Numbered from the stretch's first letter, positions 55,225-64,000 are shown. The stretch: 64,000 nt of DNA from S012-113 sp965368405 (GCA_965368405.1 CBDUMS010000005.1:3871-67870); one strand, 5' to 3'. The notes: generated by a model not told the origin, from the letters alone. A program made the numbers and translations.

Positions 55225-58200
55225 TTAAAAGCTCATGTTAAGACCAAGTAAGTAAATTCTGGAAAGTGGATATCGACCATAATCAATGCCGAATCCATCT
55301 ATTATTCCTCCAGAAACCTCAGGATCGAATCCAGAGTAGTTTGTAAATGTCAGAAGATTTTGACCTGAGATATAAACTCTTAATTGCTTGGCAAATGGTA
55401 AATTAAAATTATAACCGATTTGCAAGTTTTTAAGCCTTAAATAAGAGCCGTCTTCAACGTATAAATCTGATGACCTATTAAAATTACGGTTAGGATCCAA
55501 AACAGATAATCTTGGGTACTTTGCACCGGTATTATCCTCTCTCCACACATCGTTAATAAGACCTGCCTGAACATTTTGTTGGGAAACACCAGAAATTCTA
55601 TATGATTTGGTGTAGTTGTAGATATCATTACCATAAGTACCATACCACTGCATGTTCATATCCCAGTTCTTAAATGTGAGGTTTAAATTTAATCCGCCAT
55701 AAAAGTCAGGAAATGGATTGCCAATTGTAGTAATATCATCTTCATTAATAACTCCGTCGTTATTTTGATCAACAAATCTTATATCACCGGGCAGTGCAAC
55801 CGGTTGGATCAGCGTTCCGTTGTCTGTAGAATGACTATTTATTTCGGCTTGACTTTGAAAGATTCCATTAGATTGATAGCCGTAAAACATACCTACTATC
55901 CCACCAAGTTCAGTAACCTTTAAATAATTATTTCCAAAGTTTCCGCGCCTTGCCGCAAGAATGCGATCATTCCCTGGTGCAAGTTCGAGTGCTCTACTTT
56001 CATTGGTGTTGAGTGTTAAAGTAGCATTAATTTTGAATTCGCCAAACTCATCGTTATAGCCCAAATTAATATCTAAACCTTTTGATTCGAAACTTCCAAC
56101 ATTTTGCAAAATTGTACTAGGTGCGCCGGAATATAATGGCAAGCTTGTGGGAAAGAGTAAACCTTTGGACTTTTTATTATACCAGTCTATAGATAAAGTG
56201 AACATGTTATCAAAAACACCTCCTTCAACACCAATGTTAAGATCTTCTACCGTCTCCCACTGTAAATTTGGGTTACCAAATTGTGAAATGTAATTGGTTA
56301 TGACACGGTCTTCATTTTGACCAAACACATAGTCTCCATTATCGACCAGGAACAAATAAGCAGACTCTGGGATATCTTGGTTCCCGACCTGGCCAAAGCC
56401 AGCCTTAAGCTTCAAATTAGATACAAAAGAAGCATTGAAAAAGGATTCTTCACTAATGTTCCATGCACCTGATACACTATAAAAGTTTGCCCATCTGTTG
56501 CTACTGGGAAATCTGGAAGATCCATCTCTTCTAAATGATCCTAGAATAAAATATTTCTCGGCAAAATTATACCGCACACGTCCAATATAAGATTGTAAGG
56601 AATTGGCACCTTCATTACCGTTAGCGTTTATTCCGTCTCCCGTTGTAGCATTTAAAAACCTAAATTTTGGATCATTTAACAAAATATCTGTTCTACTTCC
56701 AGATATCCAGTTAATCTGATTACGCTCAAACACTATACCTGCTGTAGCACTTACGCTATGCTTACCAAATGATTGATCATAATTAACAAGGTTGTTCCAA
56801 ACATAACCGAATTGGTTCGTAAATCCAGAGTACACTTGACTTTCAAATCGCTCTTCTTGAGAAGGGAAAATCTGGAATTGTGGATTAAAAACATCGTTTC
56901 TATTTTGGCTTATATTGAGACCAATTTGAGAAGAAACGCTAAAGTTATCTGATATTTCGTAGGTTAATTTACTTGTTGAAAACAAGCCAAAGAAATAACT
57001 CTTGTTGAAATTTCGAGCTACAGCACCCACTGGGTTCCAAACAGTGTTATTTGATCGAGCATAAATACTAAATTCATTTCGGCCTTCTCTTTCATCAATA
57101 GGTATATAAACAGGTGTGAGAGGATCGATTGTAATCACGCTAGAAAATAAGTTTGGAGTATTTTCCCAATGCTCATATCTTGGACTAATATCTTGTCGGA
57201 AGAATAATTTATCCGTTATTGCATAATCGATATTAAACCTCGCAGTTAAACGCTCATAATAACCCTTTTGTAAATGCGATTCATCTCGATAATAAGACAT
57301 ACTAGCGAGGTAATTGATTTTCTCTGATCCCCCATTAATTTGAAGATTGTAATTTTGTCTTGTAGCGAGGTCTTTATAAACTTCATTCCACCAATCTGTA
57401 TCATTAACAAGGTTTGCCAAATCCCATAATGGAGGTTGACCATCGTTAGTTTGTCTTTCATTCATTACACGGGCATATTCGTCTGCATTAGCCAAGCTTG
57501 GTTTACTCAGTTCCTTTAGGCCATATGACGCCGATGCGGTTATACTCGCTTCGCCTTGCTTCCCTCTTAGTGTGGTAACAAGAATAACACCATTTGAACC
57601 TCGTGTACCATAAATAGATGATGCAGAGCCATCTTTAAGGATTTGCATATCTTTAATATCAGCAGGGTTAAGGAAGTTTAAATTGGTGCCTTCTGGTAAA
57701 GGAATACCATCAACAACAATAAGTGGAGCGGTACTACTTGTTGATACCACCCCTCGTATCAGAATTTGAGGAGCACTACCTGGCGCACCTCCGGCATTTA
57801 CTACCTGCACTCCAGATGCAAGGCCTTGCAAAGACTCCGAAACATTTGCAACGGTCATTCTGTTTAAGTCTTCCGATTTTACTGTAGCTATTGACGATGA
57901 CAACTCCTTTTTCGTAGCCGTACCATATCCAATAACAATTACCTCTGCCAATTCGGATAAATCTTCTTCCAACATGATTTCTCCTAAACTTGACTGTCCT
58001 TGATAGGGAATCTTAATAGTTTTAAATCCAATTGAAGATATTATAATTATAGATTCTTGTCCTTGAACTTTCAAAGTAAATTTCCCATCTATGTCTGTAG
58101 TGGTTCCATTAGTGGTTCCTTCTACATAAATGGTCACACCTGGTACAGGGCCTTCTGAGGAAGTCACAGTTCCGGTTACTGTTCCATCTTGTGCTCGGGC

Positions 58201-58248
58201 ACAAATTGCCAGTAACATCAAAGTAATTAATATCAATGTATTTTTCAT
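55225..58248 (-). CDS. susC: SusC/RagA TonB-dependent outer-membrane transporter
   Basis: 1007 residues with signal peptide (ITLMLLAICARAQ). CarboxypepD-like domain (GVTIYVEGTTNGTTTDIDGKFTL), TonB box/plug (LAEVIVIGYGTATKKELSSSI, APQILIRGVVSTSSTAPLIV, MQILKDGSASSIYGTRGSNG), then the barrel with FRRDGSSRFPSSNRWANFYSVSG and the C-terminal LLGLNMSF. Transports oligosaccharides with the downstream SusD. Unlike the classical susCDEF order, two SusE/F-like lipoprotein genes precede it, separated by 13 nt. Confidence 0.96.
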   Translation of the reverse strand: MKNTLILITLMLLAICARAQDGTVTGTVTSSEGPVPGVTIYVEGTTNGTTTDIDGKFTLKVQGQESIIIISSIGFKTIKIPYQGQSSLGEIMLEEDLSELAEVIVIGYGTATKKELSSSIATVKSEDLNRMTVANVSESLQGLASGVQVVNAGGAPGSAPQILIRGVVSTSSTAPLIVVDGIPLPEGTNLNFLNPADIKDMQILKDGSASSIYGTRGSNGVILVTTLRGKQGEASITASASYGLKELSKPSLANADEYARVMNERQTNDGQPPLWDLANLVNDTDWWNEVYKDLATRQNYNLQINGGSEKINYLASMSYYRDESHLQKGYYERLTARFNIDYAITDKLFFRQDISPRYEHWENTPNLFSSVITIDPLTPVYIPIDEREGRNEFSIYARSNNTVWNPVGAVARNFNKSYFFGLFSTSKLTYEISDNFSVSSQIGLNISQNRNDVFNPQFQIFPSQEERFESQVYSGFTNQFGYVWNNLVNYDQSFGKHSVSATAGIVFERNQINWISGSRTDILLNDPKFRFLNATTGDGINANGNEGANSLQSYIGRVRYNFAEKYFILGSFRRDGSSRFPSSNRWANFYSVSGAWNISEESFFNASFVSNLKLKAGFGQVGNQDIPESAYLFLVDNGDYVFGQNEDRVITNYISQFGNPNLQWETVEDLNIGVEGGVFDNMFTLSIDWYNKKSKGLLFPTSLPLYSGAPSTILQNVGSFESKGLDINLGYNDEFGEFKINATLTLNTNESRALELAPGNDRILAARRGNFGNNYLKVTELGGIVGMFYGYQSNGIFQSQAEINSHSTDNGTLIQPVALPGDIRFVDQNNDGVINEDDITTIGNPFPDFYGGLNLNLTFKNWDMNMQWYGTYGNDIYNYTKSYRISGVSQQNVQAGLINDVWREDNTGAKYPRLSVLDPNRNFNRSSDLYVEDGSYLRLKNLQIGYNFNLPFAKQLRVYISGQNLLTFTNYSGFDPEVSGGIIDGFGIDYGRYPLSRIYLLGLNMSF

Positions 58249-58261
58249 TTCAGGATTGTTT

Positions 58262-59629
58262 TTAGTTTGTTGGAATCATTGTGACCCTATTCAAATGCGT
58301 ATCGAACGTAAGGTTATAAGTACCGTAGGATTCTGAGCCAAATGAGTAGGTTGCACCTCCACCAGGCACAGTGTATTCAGGTTCACTACCGTTATCAAAT
58401 CTCCAGAAAGGGTTCCACCCAGTATTGGTCTCACCAAAAATGAAACTACCACCTGTGCCAGAACCGTCACCCGAAGCATCAAATAGTTCTATTACACCTA
58501 TATACTGATACGGGTTAGTGCTATTTTGTGTAAGGATTTTTGCTAACGCTGGGTTCCACCCCTCCAATTGCTCACCATTAATCTTGGCTCCTCCTGTTCC
58601 ATGCACAACTACCATATCTTTTGGAGTATCTTCTGGAGTATAGGATTCAACAGTATACGTTAGATCACGTGTATCGATAATAACCTCATAGTATCCGACC
58701 TCACTTAGTATTAGAGGAGACACCGTAGCACTTTTATTAACAATTAAATTACCCTCCCCATCAGCGCCAAGAGTTAAATGCTCAAACGTCTCTTTACTAG
58801 GCAGAAATCTTACTTCTGTATTTGCGACAGCGTTATAATAGTTAGCTCTAAATACCTTTCCTAAGCTATCAACTTGTGTATAACCATTGGTCAACATTGG
58901 GACTCCCATGAGGTCTGAAACAAGTTCAGCATCGGTACTCACGTCAGCCAAATACATTTTTGCGAAAGGTTCAAACGCACCTATGGTAACCGTTTCAGTA
59001 CTCGAATTTCCATTACCATCTATGGCTACTATTTGGAACTCATAAACTCCCTCACTTACGAAATTAAGGTCTTTAGAATAATCGTAGGTTTTACTTCCAA
59101 CCGAAACCTCTTCACTGAAAGTTGTGCTTGTGATTGAAACAGTTGCAATATTCATGTCATCAGTTATTGTGATGGATAATATAGCATCATTTCCATCACC
59201 CATGAACGCGATACCCGCCGCTGTATTATTCGTAATCATTGGTGGCGTTACATCTCCATCTAATGAAATGGTAATTATGTGATCCAGAGCAACTTTATTG
59301 GTATTAATGGCACTCACTTTTATCTCATGCGCTGACCCAGCTTCTGCTGAAGCTGGAATCTCGATCGTTGACATGAATTCATATTCCGTTTCACCATTTG
59401 TCAAACTTACTGTCTCAGACAAATTCCACTCTGCATAAGCAATGCTCACCGATTGCAAACCAACTGGATCCGTTGCTGTAACCGAGATGGTTACTGAACC
59501 ACCTGGAAGTGCGCTATATTCAGAAAGCCCTGTAATTAGAGGCTCAGATGATGGTAATACAAACTCATCCTCACAAGCAACCACCACGGTCAGTAAAAAC
59601 AATATTGTAATAATTCTATACTTTTTCAT
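58262..59629 (-). CDS. SusE/F-like surface lipoprotein (paralogue of the next)
   Basis: 455 residues, lipobox VVVAC (Cys19), EDEFVLPSSEP. Two Ig-like domains follow (residues about 30-125 and 130-220: GGSVTISVTATDPVGLQSVSI, DGNDAILSITITDDMNIATVSI). The C-terminal part (about 340-455) ends in YGTYNLTFDTHLNRVTMIPTN and resembles the SusE/SusF C-terminal starch-binding-like domains. Probably a surface glycan-binding protein. It shares layout and long stretches with the 474-residue protein directly upstream, so the pair arose by tandem duplication. Confidence 0.82.
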   Translation of the reverse strand: MKKYRIITILFLLTVVVACEDEFVLPSSEPLITGLSEYSALPGGSVTISVTATDPVGLQSVSIAYAEWNLSETVSLTNGETEYEFMSTIEIPASAEAGSAHEIKVSAINTNKVALDHIITISLDGDVTPPMITNNTAAGIAFMGDGNDAILSITITDDMNIATVSITSTTFSEEVSVGSKTYDYSKDLNFVSEGVYEFQIVAIDGNGNSSTETVTIGAFEPFAKMYLADVSTDAELVSDLMGVPMLTNGYTQVDSLGKVFRANYYNAVANTEVRFLPSKETFEHLTLGADGEGNLIVNKSATVSPLILSEVGYYEVIIDTRDLTYTVESYTPEDTPKDMVVVHGTGGAKINGEQLEGWNPALAKILTQNSTNPYQYIGVIELFDASGDGSGTGGSFIFGETNTGWNPFWRFDNGSEPEYTVPGGGATYSFGSESYGTYNLTFDTHLNRVTMIPTN

Positions 59630-59644
59630 AATTCAATGGGTTTG

Positions 59645-61069
59645 TTATTGTGGAATCAACCTAACTCGATTTAAGTGGGTATCAAACTCGAATGTATAGG
59701 TTCCGTAATGTTGTGGACCAAAGATGTAGTTATTTCCACCACCCGGAACAGAAGTTTCTGGTTTCATCCCTATTTCTTGGTCAGCATCAAAGCGCCAGAA
59801 TGGAGCCCAACCGTCTGGATTAGCACCGAGGATAAAGCCATTATTCCCATCGCCAAGAGGGTCTTGGTCGTAAAGTTCAACTGTTCCAGTAAAGAGGTAT
59901 GGGTTGTTACCATCTACTGTAAGTGCCTTACCACTTGCAAAATGCCAACACTGTTCTGAGTTATCCGAATTGTTTTCACAGGTTGAGCCTCCATTAACCC
60001 TTACTCCAGTACCCATCATGTATATATTATCATAGGGTGTATCGGTTGGAGTATAGGTTTCGGCCACGTACTCCATTTTTGCTAGGTTAATCAAAATATT
60101 ATAATAACCTACTTCCGATAAAACAATGGGGCTAACTGTCTCATCCGATCCCAACTCTAACTCTCCGGCAGTTGAACTAGCCCCAAAAGTGAATGGACTA
60201 AAGGATGTTTTTTGTGGTATAAAACGTATTTCAGTATTTACTGCTTTATTATAATAAAGTGCTCTAAAATATACTCCTAGACTATCAGGATGATCAATGG
60301 CATCAATTCTCATTGGTATTCCAAAACCGTCCGAGTTTAATTCAGCCTCACTACTAACGTCTGCTAAATACATCTTTTCGAATTTTAGTGCATCTTCAAT
60401 GTTCACATCTAACTTGGAATTGGCACTGTTACCAGAATCATCAATCGCTGTTACACTAATCGAATGTGCTCCAATTATCGAAAAATCGACATCCATCTCA
60501 TAGGCATAACTTGGCGAGTTCACTTCAATCTCCTCGTTTAAACCAAACCCGACTATCTTTACTATAGCTATTTCAGAATCGTCCATAACACTAAAAGAGA
60601 GTGTAAATTCAGGCCCCGCACCTGCAATATATGTGCCCCCATCATTGGGAGATTCAAAACTTATGGTCGGCGCAATTATGTCCATAGTTAATGAAACCAT
60701 AACCTGAGCAGTGCTCTTTTTACCACCCACATTGGTTACCACCACATCAATCATATGCGTAGTACCAGACTCTTCAGAGCTTGGAACCATAAAATTATAG
60801 GCGAGCTGAAATTGTGTTGTTGATTTTTCAACATTAATAACCTTTGCTAGATGCCAAGATTCATAGTTCAACTCGATATTAGAAATTCCGGCAGGATCAG
60901 AGATCAAACCATTAATCGTAATAGATTCCCCTGGCAAACCAGTGATCGCTTCTTCAATTTTTATAGAAGGCTCAGAAGACACTTGAGGAAGTTCATCCGT
61001 ACATGATGTAACGAAAATCAATATACTTAACCCCAAGGACAATATTGTAAATTTAGTTTTGACTAACAT
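59645..61069 (-). CDS. SusE/F-like surface lipoprotein, first gene of the galactan locus
   Basis: 474 residues, lipobox FVTSC (Cys23), TDELPQVSSEP. Domain plan matches the following paralogue: Ig-like domains (GESITINGLISDPAGISNIEL, AGPEFTLSFSVMDDSEIAIVKI), the linker FEKMYLADVSSEAELNSDGFG, and the C-terminal SusE/F-like end YGTYTFEFDTHLNRVRLIPQ. A CxxxxxxxxC pair (STCENNSDNSEQCWHF) is unique to this copy. Presumed surface glycan-binding protein. A -7 element candidate lies at 61213-61220 and the AraC regulator is divergent, which makes this the likely head of the transcript. Confidence 0.82.
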   Translation of the reverse strand: MLVKTKFTILSLGLSILIFVTSCTDELPQVSSEPSIKIEEAITGLPGESITINGLISDPAGISNIELNYESWHLAKVINVEKSTTQFQLAYNFMVPSSEESGTTHMIDVVVTNVGGKKSTAQVMVSLTMDIIAPTISFESPNDGGTYIAGAGPEFTLSFSVMDDSEIAIVKIVGFGLNEEIEVNSPSYAYEMDVDFSIIGAHSISVTAIDDSGNSANSKLDVNIEDALKFEKMYLADVSSEAELNSDGFGIPMRIDAIDHPDSLGVYFRALYYNKAVNTEIRFIPQKTSFSPFTFGASSTAGELELGSDETVSPIVLSEVGYYNILINLAKMEYVAETYTPTDTPYDNIYMMGTGVRVNGGSTCENNSDNSEQCWHFASGKALTVDGNNPYLFTGTVELYDQDPLGDGNNGFILGANPDGWAPFWRFDADQEIGMKPETSVPGGGNNYIFGPQHYGTYTFEFDTHLNRVRLIPQ

Positions 61070-61212
61070 AGACTATTCATTTAGTTCAGTTTAATAATAT
61101 ATTTTCTGGTAGATTTAAATAGATGTTGTAAATATGTCCTCATAGATATGGTATTTGGTTAATAATTAGAATTTTTATGTATTATGTTATCCACAAAATA
61201 TGTTAACTTACC

Positions 61213-61220
61213 CAAATGTA
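61213..61220 (-). promoter_or_regulatory. Candidate -7 element TACATTTG for the galactan locus
   Basis: The minus-strand TACATTTG fits TAnnTTTG in the 293-bp divergent region between the first SusE-like gene and the AraC gene. It would give a leader of roughly 135 nt. No TTTG -33 box at the normal distance was found, so activation by the divergent AraC protein is possible. Confidence 0.35.
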
Positions 61221-61332
61221 GATGTATGAAAAGTTGCACGGATGGAGATTTATGTTTATAATATGGATTATTATTCGAAGTTGAACTTTTTATATGATTA
61301 GCAATTTGAAGAAATCATTTAGTCAATCACCC

Positions 61333-61356
61333 CCCTTAGAAAGAGGATTCAAGGGA
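61333..61356 (+). repeat. Fragment of a CCCCTT/AAGGG interspersed hairpin element
   Basis: CCCTTagaaagaggattcAAGGG is a short inverted repeat just before the AraC start. Its in-frame reading SPPLERGFKGE is a recurring product of noncoding CCCCCTT-type elements in Bacteroidota, from my recollection. This argues that translation begins at 61363, after the element, and not at the upstream ATG 61294. Confidence 0.45.
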
Positions 61357-61362
61357 GAGAAA

Positions 61363-62238
61363 ATGATTGTTGTACCGAAAAGCTTGATAAAGAAATATGC
61401 GGATAAAGAAATAATATCGAATTTGCAGCTGACTGACATTGGCTACTTTCCCAATGCGTCACATCATTTCAGAGAACGTCCTAATGGGTGTCCTGAATAT
61501 ATACTTATCTATTGTATTGAAGGTGAAGGAATTGTGACGATAGATCGAAAGCGCTACCTAATCAAACCTAATTCATTTTTTATCATTGAACAGGAAAAAG
61601 CCCATACCTATTATTCTAATAATAATGACCCATGGAGCATATATTGGGTTCACTTTACAGGAGCTTATAGTGCCTCTATATTCAAAAAATTCAGATCTTT
61701 AAGTTCTGGAAAACCTGTCTTTATTCCATATTCAGAAAATAAAATTTCTGAATTTGAGTATATATTGGAGTTGTTTAAACTTGGATATACAGATCAAGTA
61801 TTTGAATATTCATCCATGTTAATGCACAAACTTTTAGGCTCATTTATATATTATTCCCTAAGATCTACAAATGGGAAGGATGCCGCGAATGAAAGCTTGG
61901 TAAATAGAATAATCGAGTTTCTAAATGATAATATGCATATATCCTTAACTATTCAGGATATCGCTCTAGAATTCAACAAATCACCATCTACCCTATTTAC
62001 CTTATTCAAGAATAAAACAGGATACTCAATAATGCATTTTTATAGTCTAATTAAAATTCAAAAAGCATCAGAACTTATGAATTTCACGGATTTATCGATC
62101 AAGGAGATCAGTTACAAACTAGACTTTCAGGATCCACTGTATTTTTCGAGAGTGTTTAAAAAATTTATGGGCGTTCCTCCTTCTCAATATAGAAAAGACG
62201 TCAGTTCCGATTCCAAGAGTGAAGAGAATATCGAGTAA
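61363..62238 (+). CDS. AraC-family transcriptional regulator
   Basis: 291 residues from ATG 61363, preceded by the purine-rich AAGGGAGAG; the frame opens at 61294 but the extra 23 residues come from a repeat-like sequence. Residues about 20-140 are an AraC cupin (ILIYCIEGEGIVTIDRKRYLIKPNSFFIIEQEKAHTYYS, WSIYWVHFTG). The last 100 residues are the double helix-turn-helix: SLTIQDIALEFNKSPSTLFTLFKNKTGYS and SIKEISYKLDFQDPLYFSRVFKKFMGVPPSQYR. A sugar-sensing activator is the usual role. It is divergent from the galactan locus, so it is the best local candidate regulator for it (inference). Confidence 0.93.
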   Translation: MIVVPKSLIKKYADKEIISNLQLTDIGYFPNASHHFRERPNGCPEYILIYCIEGEGIVTIDRKRYLIKPNSFFIIEQEKAHTYYSNNNDPWSIYWVHFTGAYSASIFKKFRSLSSGKPVFIPYSENKISEFEYILELFKLGYTDQVFEYSSMLMHKLLGSFIYYSLRSTNGKDAANESLVNRIIEFLNDNMHISLTIQDIALEFNKSPSTLFTLFKNKTGYSIMHFYSLIKIQKASELMNFTDLSIKEISYKLDFQDPLYFSRVFKKFMGVPPSQYRKDVSSDSKSEENIE

Positions 62239-62370
62239 TATTGCCAACTGGAAAGTATATTGAGATAATCAAAAAATATTTTTACGAGCTATCATGAATG
62301 GTGTTTGATAAAAAAAGATCCACATCGATTAAAACGTGATACTACAAATATAAACTTCAGCTTATTATTC

Positions 62371-63420
62371 CTACTTAGCACTAAATCTATAAATACAAGT
62401 AGATGAATATTGTTGTTCCTTATCTAATATTGTAGATGGAAAATGTTCTTGATTAGGACTGTCGGGAAAATGTTGTGTTTCCAGACAAAAAGCAGCCCTG
62501 TGCTCATAGGGTAAATTTCCTTTTCCAATATCTCTTCCATCTAAAAAGTTTCCCCCATAAAGTTGCATACCAGGCTCGTTGGTAATTACTTCCATTCTTC
62601 TACCAGAAATAGGCTCAATAATTTCAGCTGCAAGTTTTAAACCAGTTCCTTCTAAAACAAAATTATGATCATACCCAAAGCCATATTCCAGCTGTTGATC
62701 AGGGTCGTTTACACGTTCTCCTATTGGTCTTGGTTTAGTAAAATCAAATGGTGTATCCTTCACATCTACTATGTCTCCCGTTGGAATTAAACTCGCATTA
62801 ACGGGGGTATATTGGGTTGCATTTATTTGCAATACATGATCGTTAATACTTCCCCTACCTGCTCCATGGAAGTTAAAGAATGAGTGATGGGTAAGATTCA
62901 CCGGCGTAGCCTTATCTGTAGTTGCAGTATAGTTGATTTCTAATTCATTGTTGTCTGTTAATTTGTAGACTACCGTTACATTCAAAAGACCTGGGAAACC
63001 ACCTTCGCCATCCCGTGATAGATATTTTAACTCTAATTCAGATTCTGAGATTTGGCGAGCATCCCAAACTACATTATGAAACCCCATTTTACCGCCGTGC
63101 AAATTATTACCATTATTGTTTTTCTCTAAGGTGTATGTGCTATTGCCCAACTTGAATTTTCCACCTGCAATACGATTACCGTAACGCCCGATTATTGCCC
63201 CAAAATAGCTCTCATGGGAATTCAAGTAACCATCTAACGTATCATAACCTAAAACAATATCTGCAAAGCTTCCAGACCTATCTGGAACCCATAAGCTAAC
63301 CACACGACCACCATAATTCGTGATTTGCGTTACAAGGTTGTTCTTGTTCATCAGCGTGAATAAGTCAACCTTTTTTCCTCCAACTACCTTTTTGAAATTA
63401 AGTTCGCTTATAAGTTTCAA
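62371..63420 (-). CDS. galM: Aldose 1-epimerase (galactose mutarotase)
   Basis: 349 residues, no signal peptide (cytoplasmic). Interconverts alpha- and beta-anomers of galactose or glucose, which GalK needs as alpha-galactose. Motifs: NYGGRVVSLWVPDRSG, FGAIIGRYGNRIAGGKF, NNLHGGKMGFHNVVWDA, catalytic His in NLTHHSFFNFHG, GYDHNFVL, and the catalytic Glu in FCLETQHFPDSPN near residue 315. E. coli GalM is 346 residues. It lies next to the AraC gene, convergent with it, and joins the galactan locus with galK in galactose metabolism. Confidence 0.95.
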   Translation of the reverse strand: MKLISELNFKKVVGGKKVDLFTLMNKNNLVTQITNYGGRVVSLWVPDRSGSFADIVLGYDTLDGYLNSHESYFGAIIGRYGNRIAGGKFKLGNSTYTLEKNNNGNNLHGGKMGFHNVVWDARQISESELELKYLSRDGEGGFPGLLNVTVVYKLTDNNELEINYTATTDKATPVNLTHHSFFNFHGAGRGSINDHVLQINATQYTPVNASLIPTGDIVDVKDTPFDFTKPRPIGERVNDPDQQLEYGFGYDHNFVLEGTGLKLAAEIIEPISGRRMEVITNEPGMQLYGGNFLDGRDIGKGNLPYEHRAAFCLETQHFPDSPNQEHFPSTILDKEQQYSSTCIYRFSAK

Positions 63421-63879
63421 GTTGTCTCCTTTTTACTTGAATTAGTTAATTTTTAATAATAACCAATCAGGAATAGCCTCAAATGCTCCTTTTTTCTACG
63501 ATCTAACCCAGTTGGTAATCAGCACCAATTAATTGCTTGACAATAGTCATCAGTAATGCCAATCCTGTAAAAAATGAATTTAGTCTATCCGAAATAAACA
63601 AACAAGCAGAAAGTATCAATCTTCACTATTTTCACCATAAGGAAGTCTTCAACGAACATTAATATATAGATAGTTTCATAAAAGAAAAATTGACTATTTT
63701 GAATAATCATAAAAGTGAATTACACATTATTTAATTTAAAAATTATTCAGGCTGAGTTAATGTATCCTTTTTTATGTAAGGTTAATTGTAGATAAAATGG
63801 AGGATTAAAATGAGAACCGATATAGTTGTCTCATTAAAAAATTCGAATTGCCAGCCGTGAAAAGCAAATACACCCGCAA

Positions 63880-63900
63880 ATGTTTTACCTATGTTTTACC
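63880..63900 (+). repeat. Tandem direct repeat ATGTTTTACC (x2, 11-bp period)
   Basis: ATGTTTTACC at 63880-63889 and again at 63891-63900, separated by one base. It lies 38 nt from the 3' end of a tRNA gene, where integrative elements often insert, but there is no integrase in view. Confidence 0.5.
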
Positions 63901-63908
63901 CATAAACG

Positions 63909-63928
63909 AAAAAAACCGCAAAATGCGG
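63909..63928 (-). terminator. Rho-independent terminator after tRNA-Met
   Basis: On the minus strand CCGCA-TTT-TGCGG is followed by seven T. It is about 10 nt past the tRNA 3' end, directional and strong. Confidence 0.85.
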
Positions 63929-63937
63929 CTTTAAACG

Positions 63938-64000
63938 TAGCGAGAACGGGAGTTGAACCCGTGACCTCAGGGTTATGAATCCTGCGCTCTAACCAACTGA
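63938..64000 (-). tRNA. tRNA-Met (anticodon CAT), 5' part beyond right edge
   Basis: On the minus strand the D-arm (TCAGTTGGTTAGAGC), anticodon loop TTCATAA (anticodon CAT), TC arm ACGGG-TTCAACT-CCCGT and the 3' acceptor strand TCTCGCT with discriminator A are all visible. The 5' acceptor strand is outside the window. CCA is not encoded. The CAT anticodon could be elongator Met, initiator or lysidine-modified Ile; the arms look like elongator Met. The stem base pair next to the anticodon loop is A-C. Confidence 0.88.

Larger units (their letters stand above)
63421..63937. other. Intergenic region between galM and tRNA-Met
   Basis: 517 bp, AT-rich. Contains a short tandem direct repeat (63880-63900) and a strong terminator for the tRNA (63909-63928). 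No supported ORF; a minus-strand open stretch reading GKTFAGVFAFHGWQFEFF has no start context I trust. Confidence 0.5.

Noticed and set aside
63800..63900. Possible integrase N-terminus on the minus strand
   Set aside because: The frame reading GKTFAGVFAFHGW is only about 35 codons, ends in a stop, and shows no integrase motif.
1..64000. CRISPR array, insertion sequence or prophage
   Set aside because: No regularly spaced repeats, transposase, terminal inverted repeats or phage structural genes were seen on either strand.

Overview
This window is from a heterotrophic, probably marine member of the Bacteroidota, most likely of the Cytophagales/Flavobacteriia type; the rank is inferred and not proven. 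The signs are two SusC/SusD pairs, many SPII lipoproteins, one protein with a type IX secretion C-terminal domain, AT-rich intergenic DNA, starts that mostly lack Shine-Dalgarno sequences, and TAnnTTTG-type -7 promoter elements. Almost the whole window is polysaccharide utilisation. I see no CRISPR array, prophage, IS element or rRNA.

Region A (1-16191, all minus strand) is a mannose-oriented locus. It begins with a GntR/UTRA repressor and a DUF4185-like propeller lipoprotein. It continues with a lipoprotein, SusC, SusD, a long class I mannose-6-phosphate isomerase, an FHS-type MFS permease, a ROK sugar kinase, an (alpha/alpha)6-type glycosidase and a GH92 alpha-mannosidase that runs off the left edge. 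Read together: mannosides are bound and imported by SusCD, trimmed by the two glycosidases, and the sugar enters by the permease, is phosphorylated by the ROK kinase and converted to fructose-6-P. Near-identical 14-bp palindromes sit just downstream of -7 elements in front of both the GntR gene and the SusCD operon, so the regulator probably controls both.

Region B (16307-22260) is mixed: a TPR lipoprotein, a 51-codon coiled-coil gene, a secreted SdrD-B-like protein, and galK-galT. The galT product lacks the catalytic HPHGQ segment and two of the usual iron-ligand histidines, so it looks non-functional.

Region C (22869-32669, plus strand) holds secreted enzymes: a SGNH/sialate-O-acetylesterase-like protein, an S1 sulfatase, a ricin-lectin plus HExxH lipoprotein, a clan GH-A arabinofuranosidase-like lipoprotein and a 1176-residue Asp-box propeller protein with a T9SS tail.

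Region D (32736-61069, minus strand) is a very long galactan locus: two SusE/F-like lipoproteins, SusC, SusD, two GH30 beta-1,6-galactanase-like enzymes, a sugar-porter MFS, a DUF5107-TPR protein, then sulfatase-GH2, LacZ-type GH2, sulfatase-GH2, and GH16. A divergent AraC regulator (61363) and galM (62371) follow. The set fits a sulfated beta-1,3/1,6-(arabino)galactan or arabinogalactan-protein substrate (inference). A tRNA-Met(CAT) crosses the right edge.

The most notable points are the degenerate galT; the N-terminal motif CxDNFTDPNDPxF shared by three lipoprotein enzymes from three unrelated GH families; the duplicated sulfatase-GH2 module; the paired GntR operators; and the 21-bp-spaced direct repeats between galK and the esterase gene.
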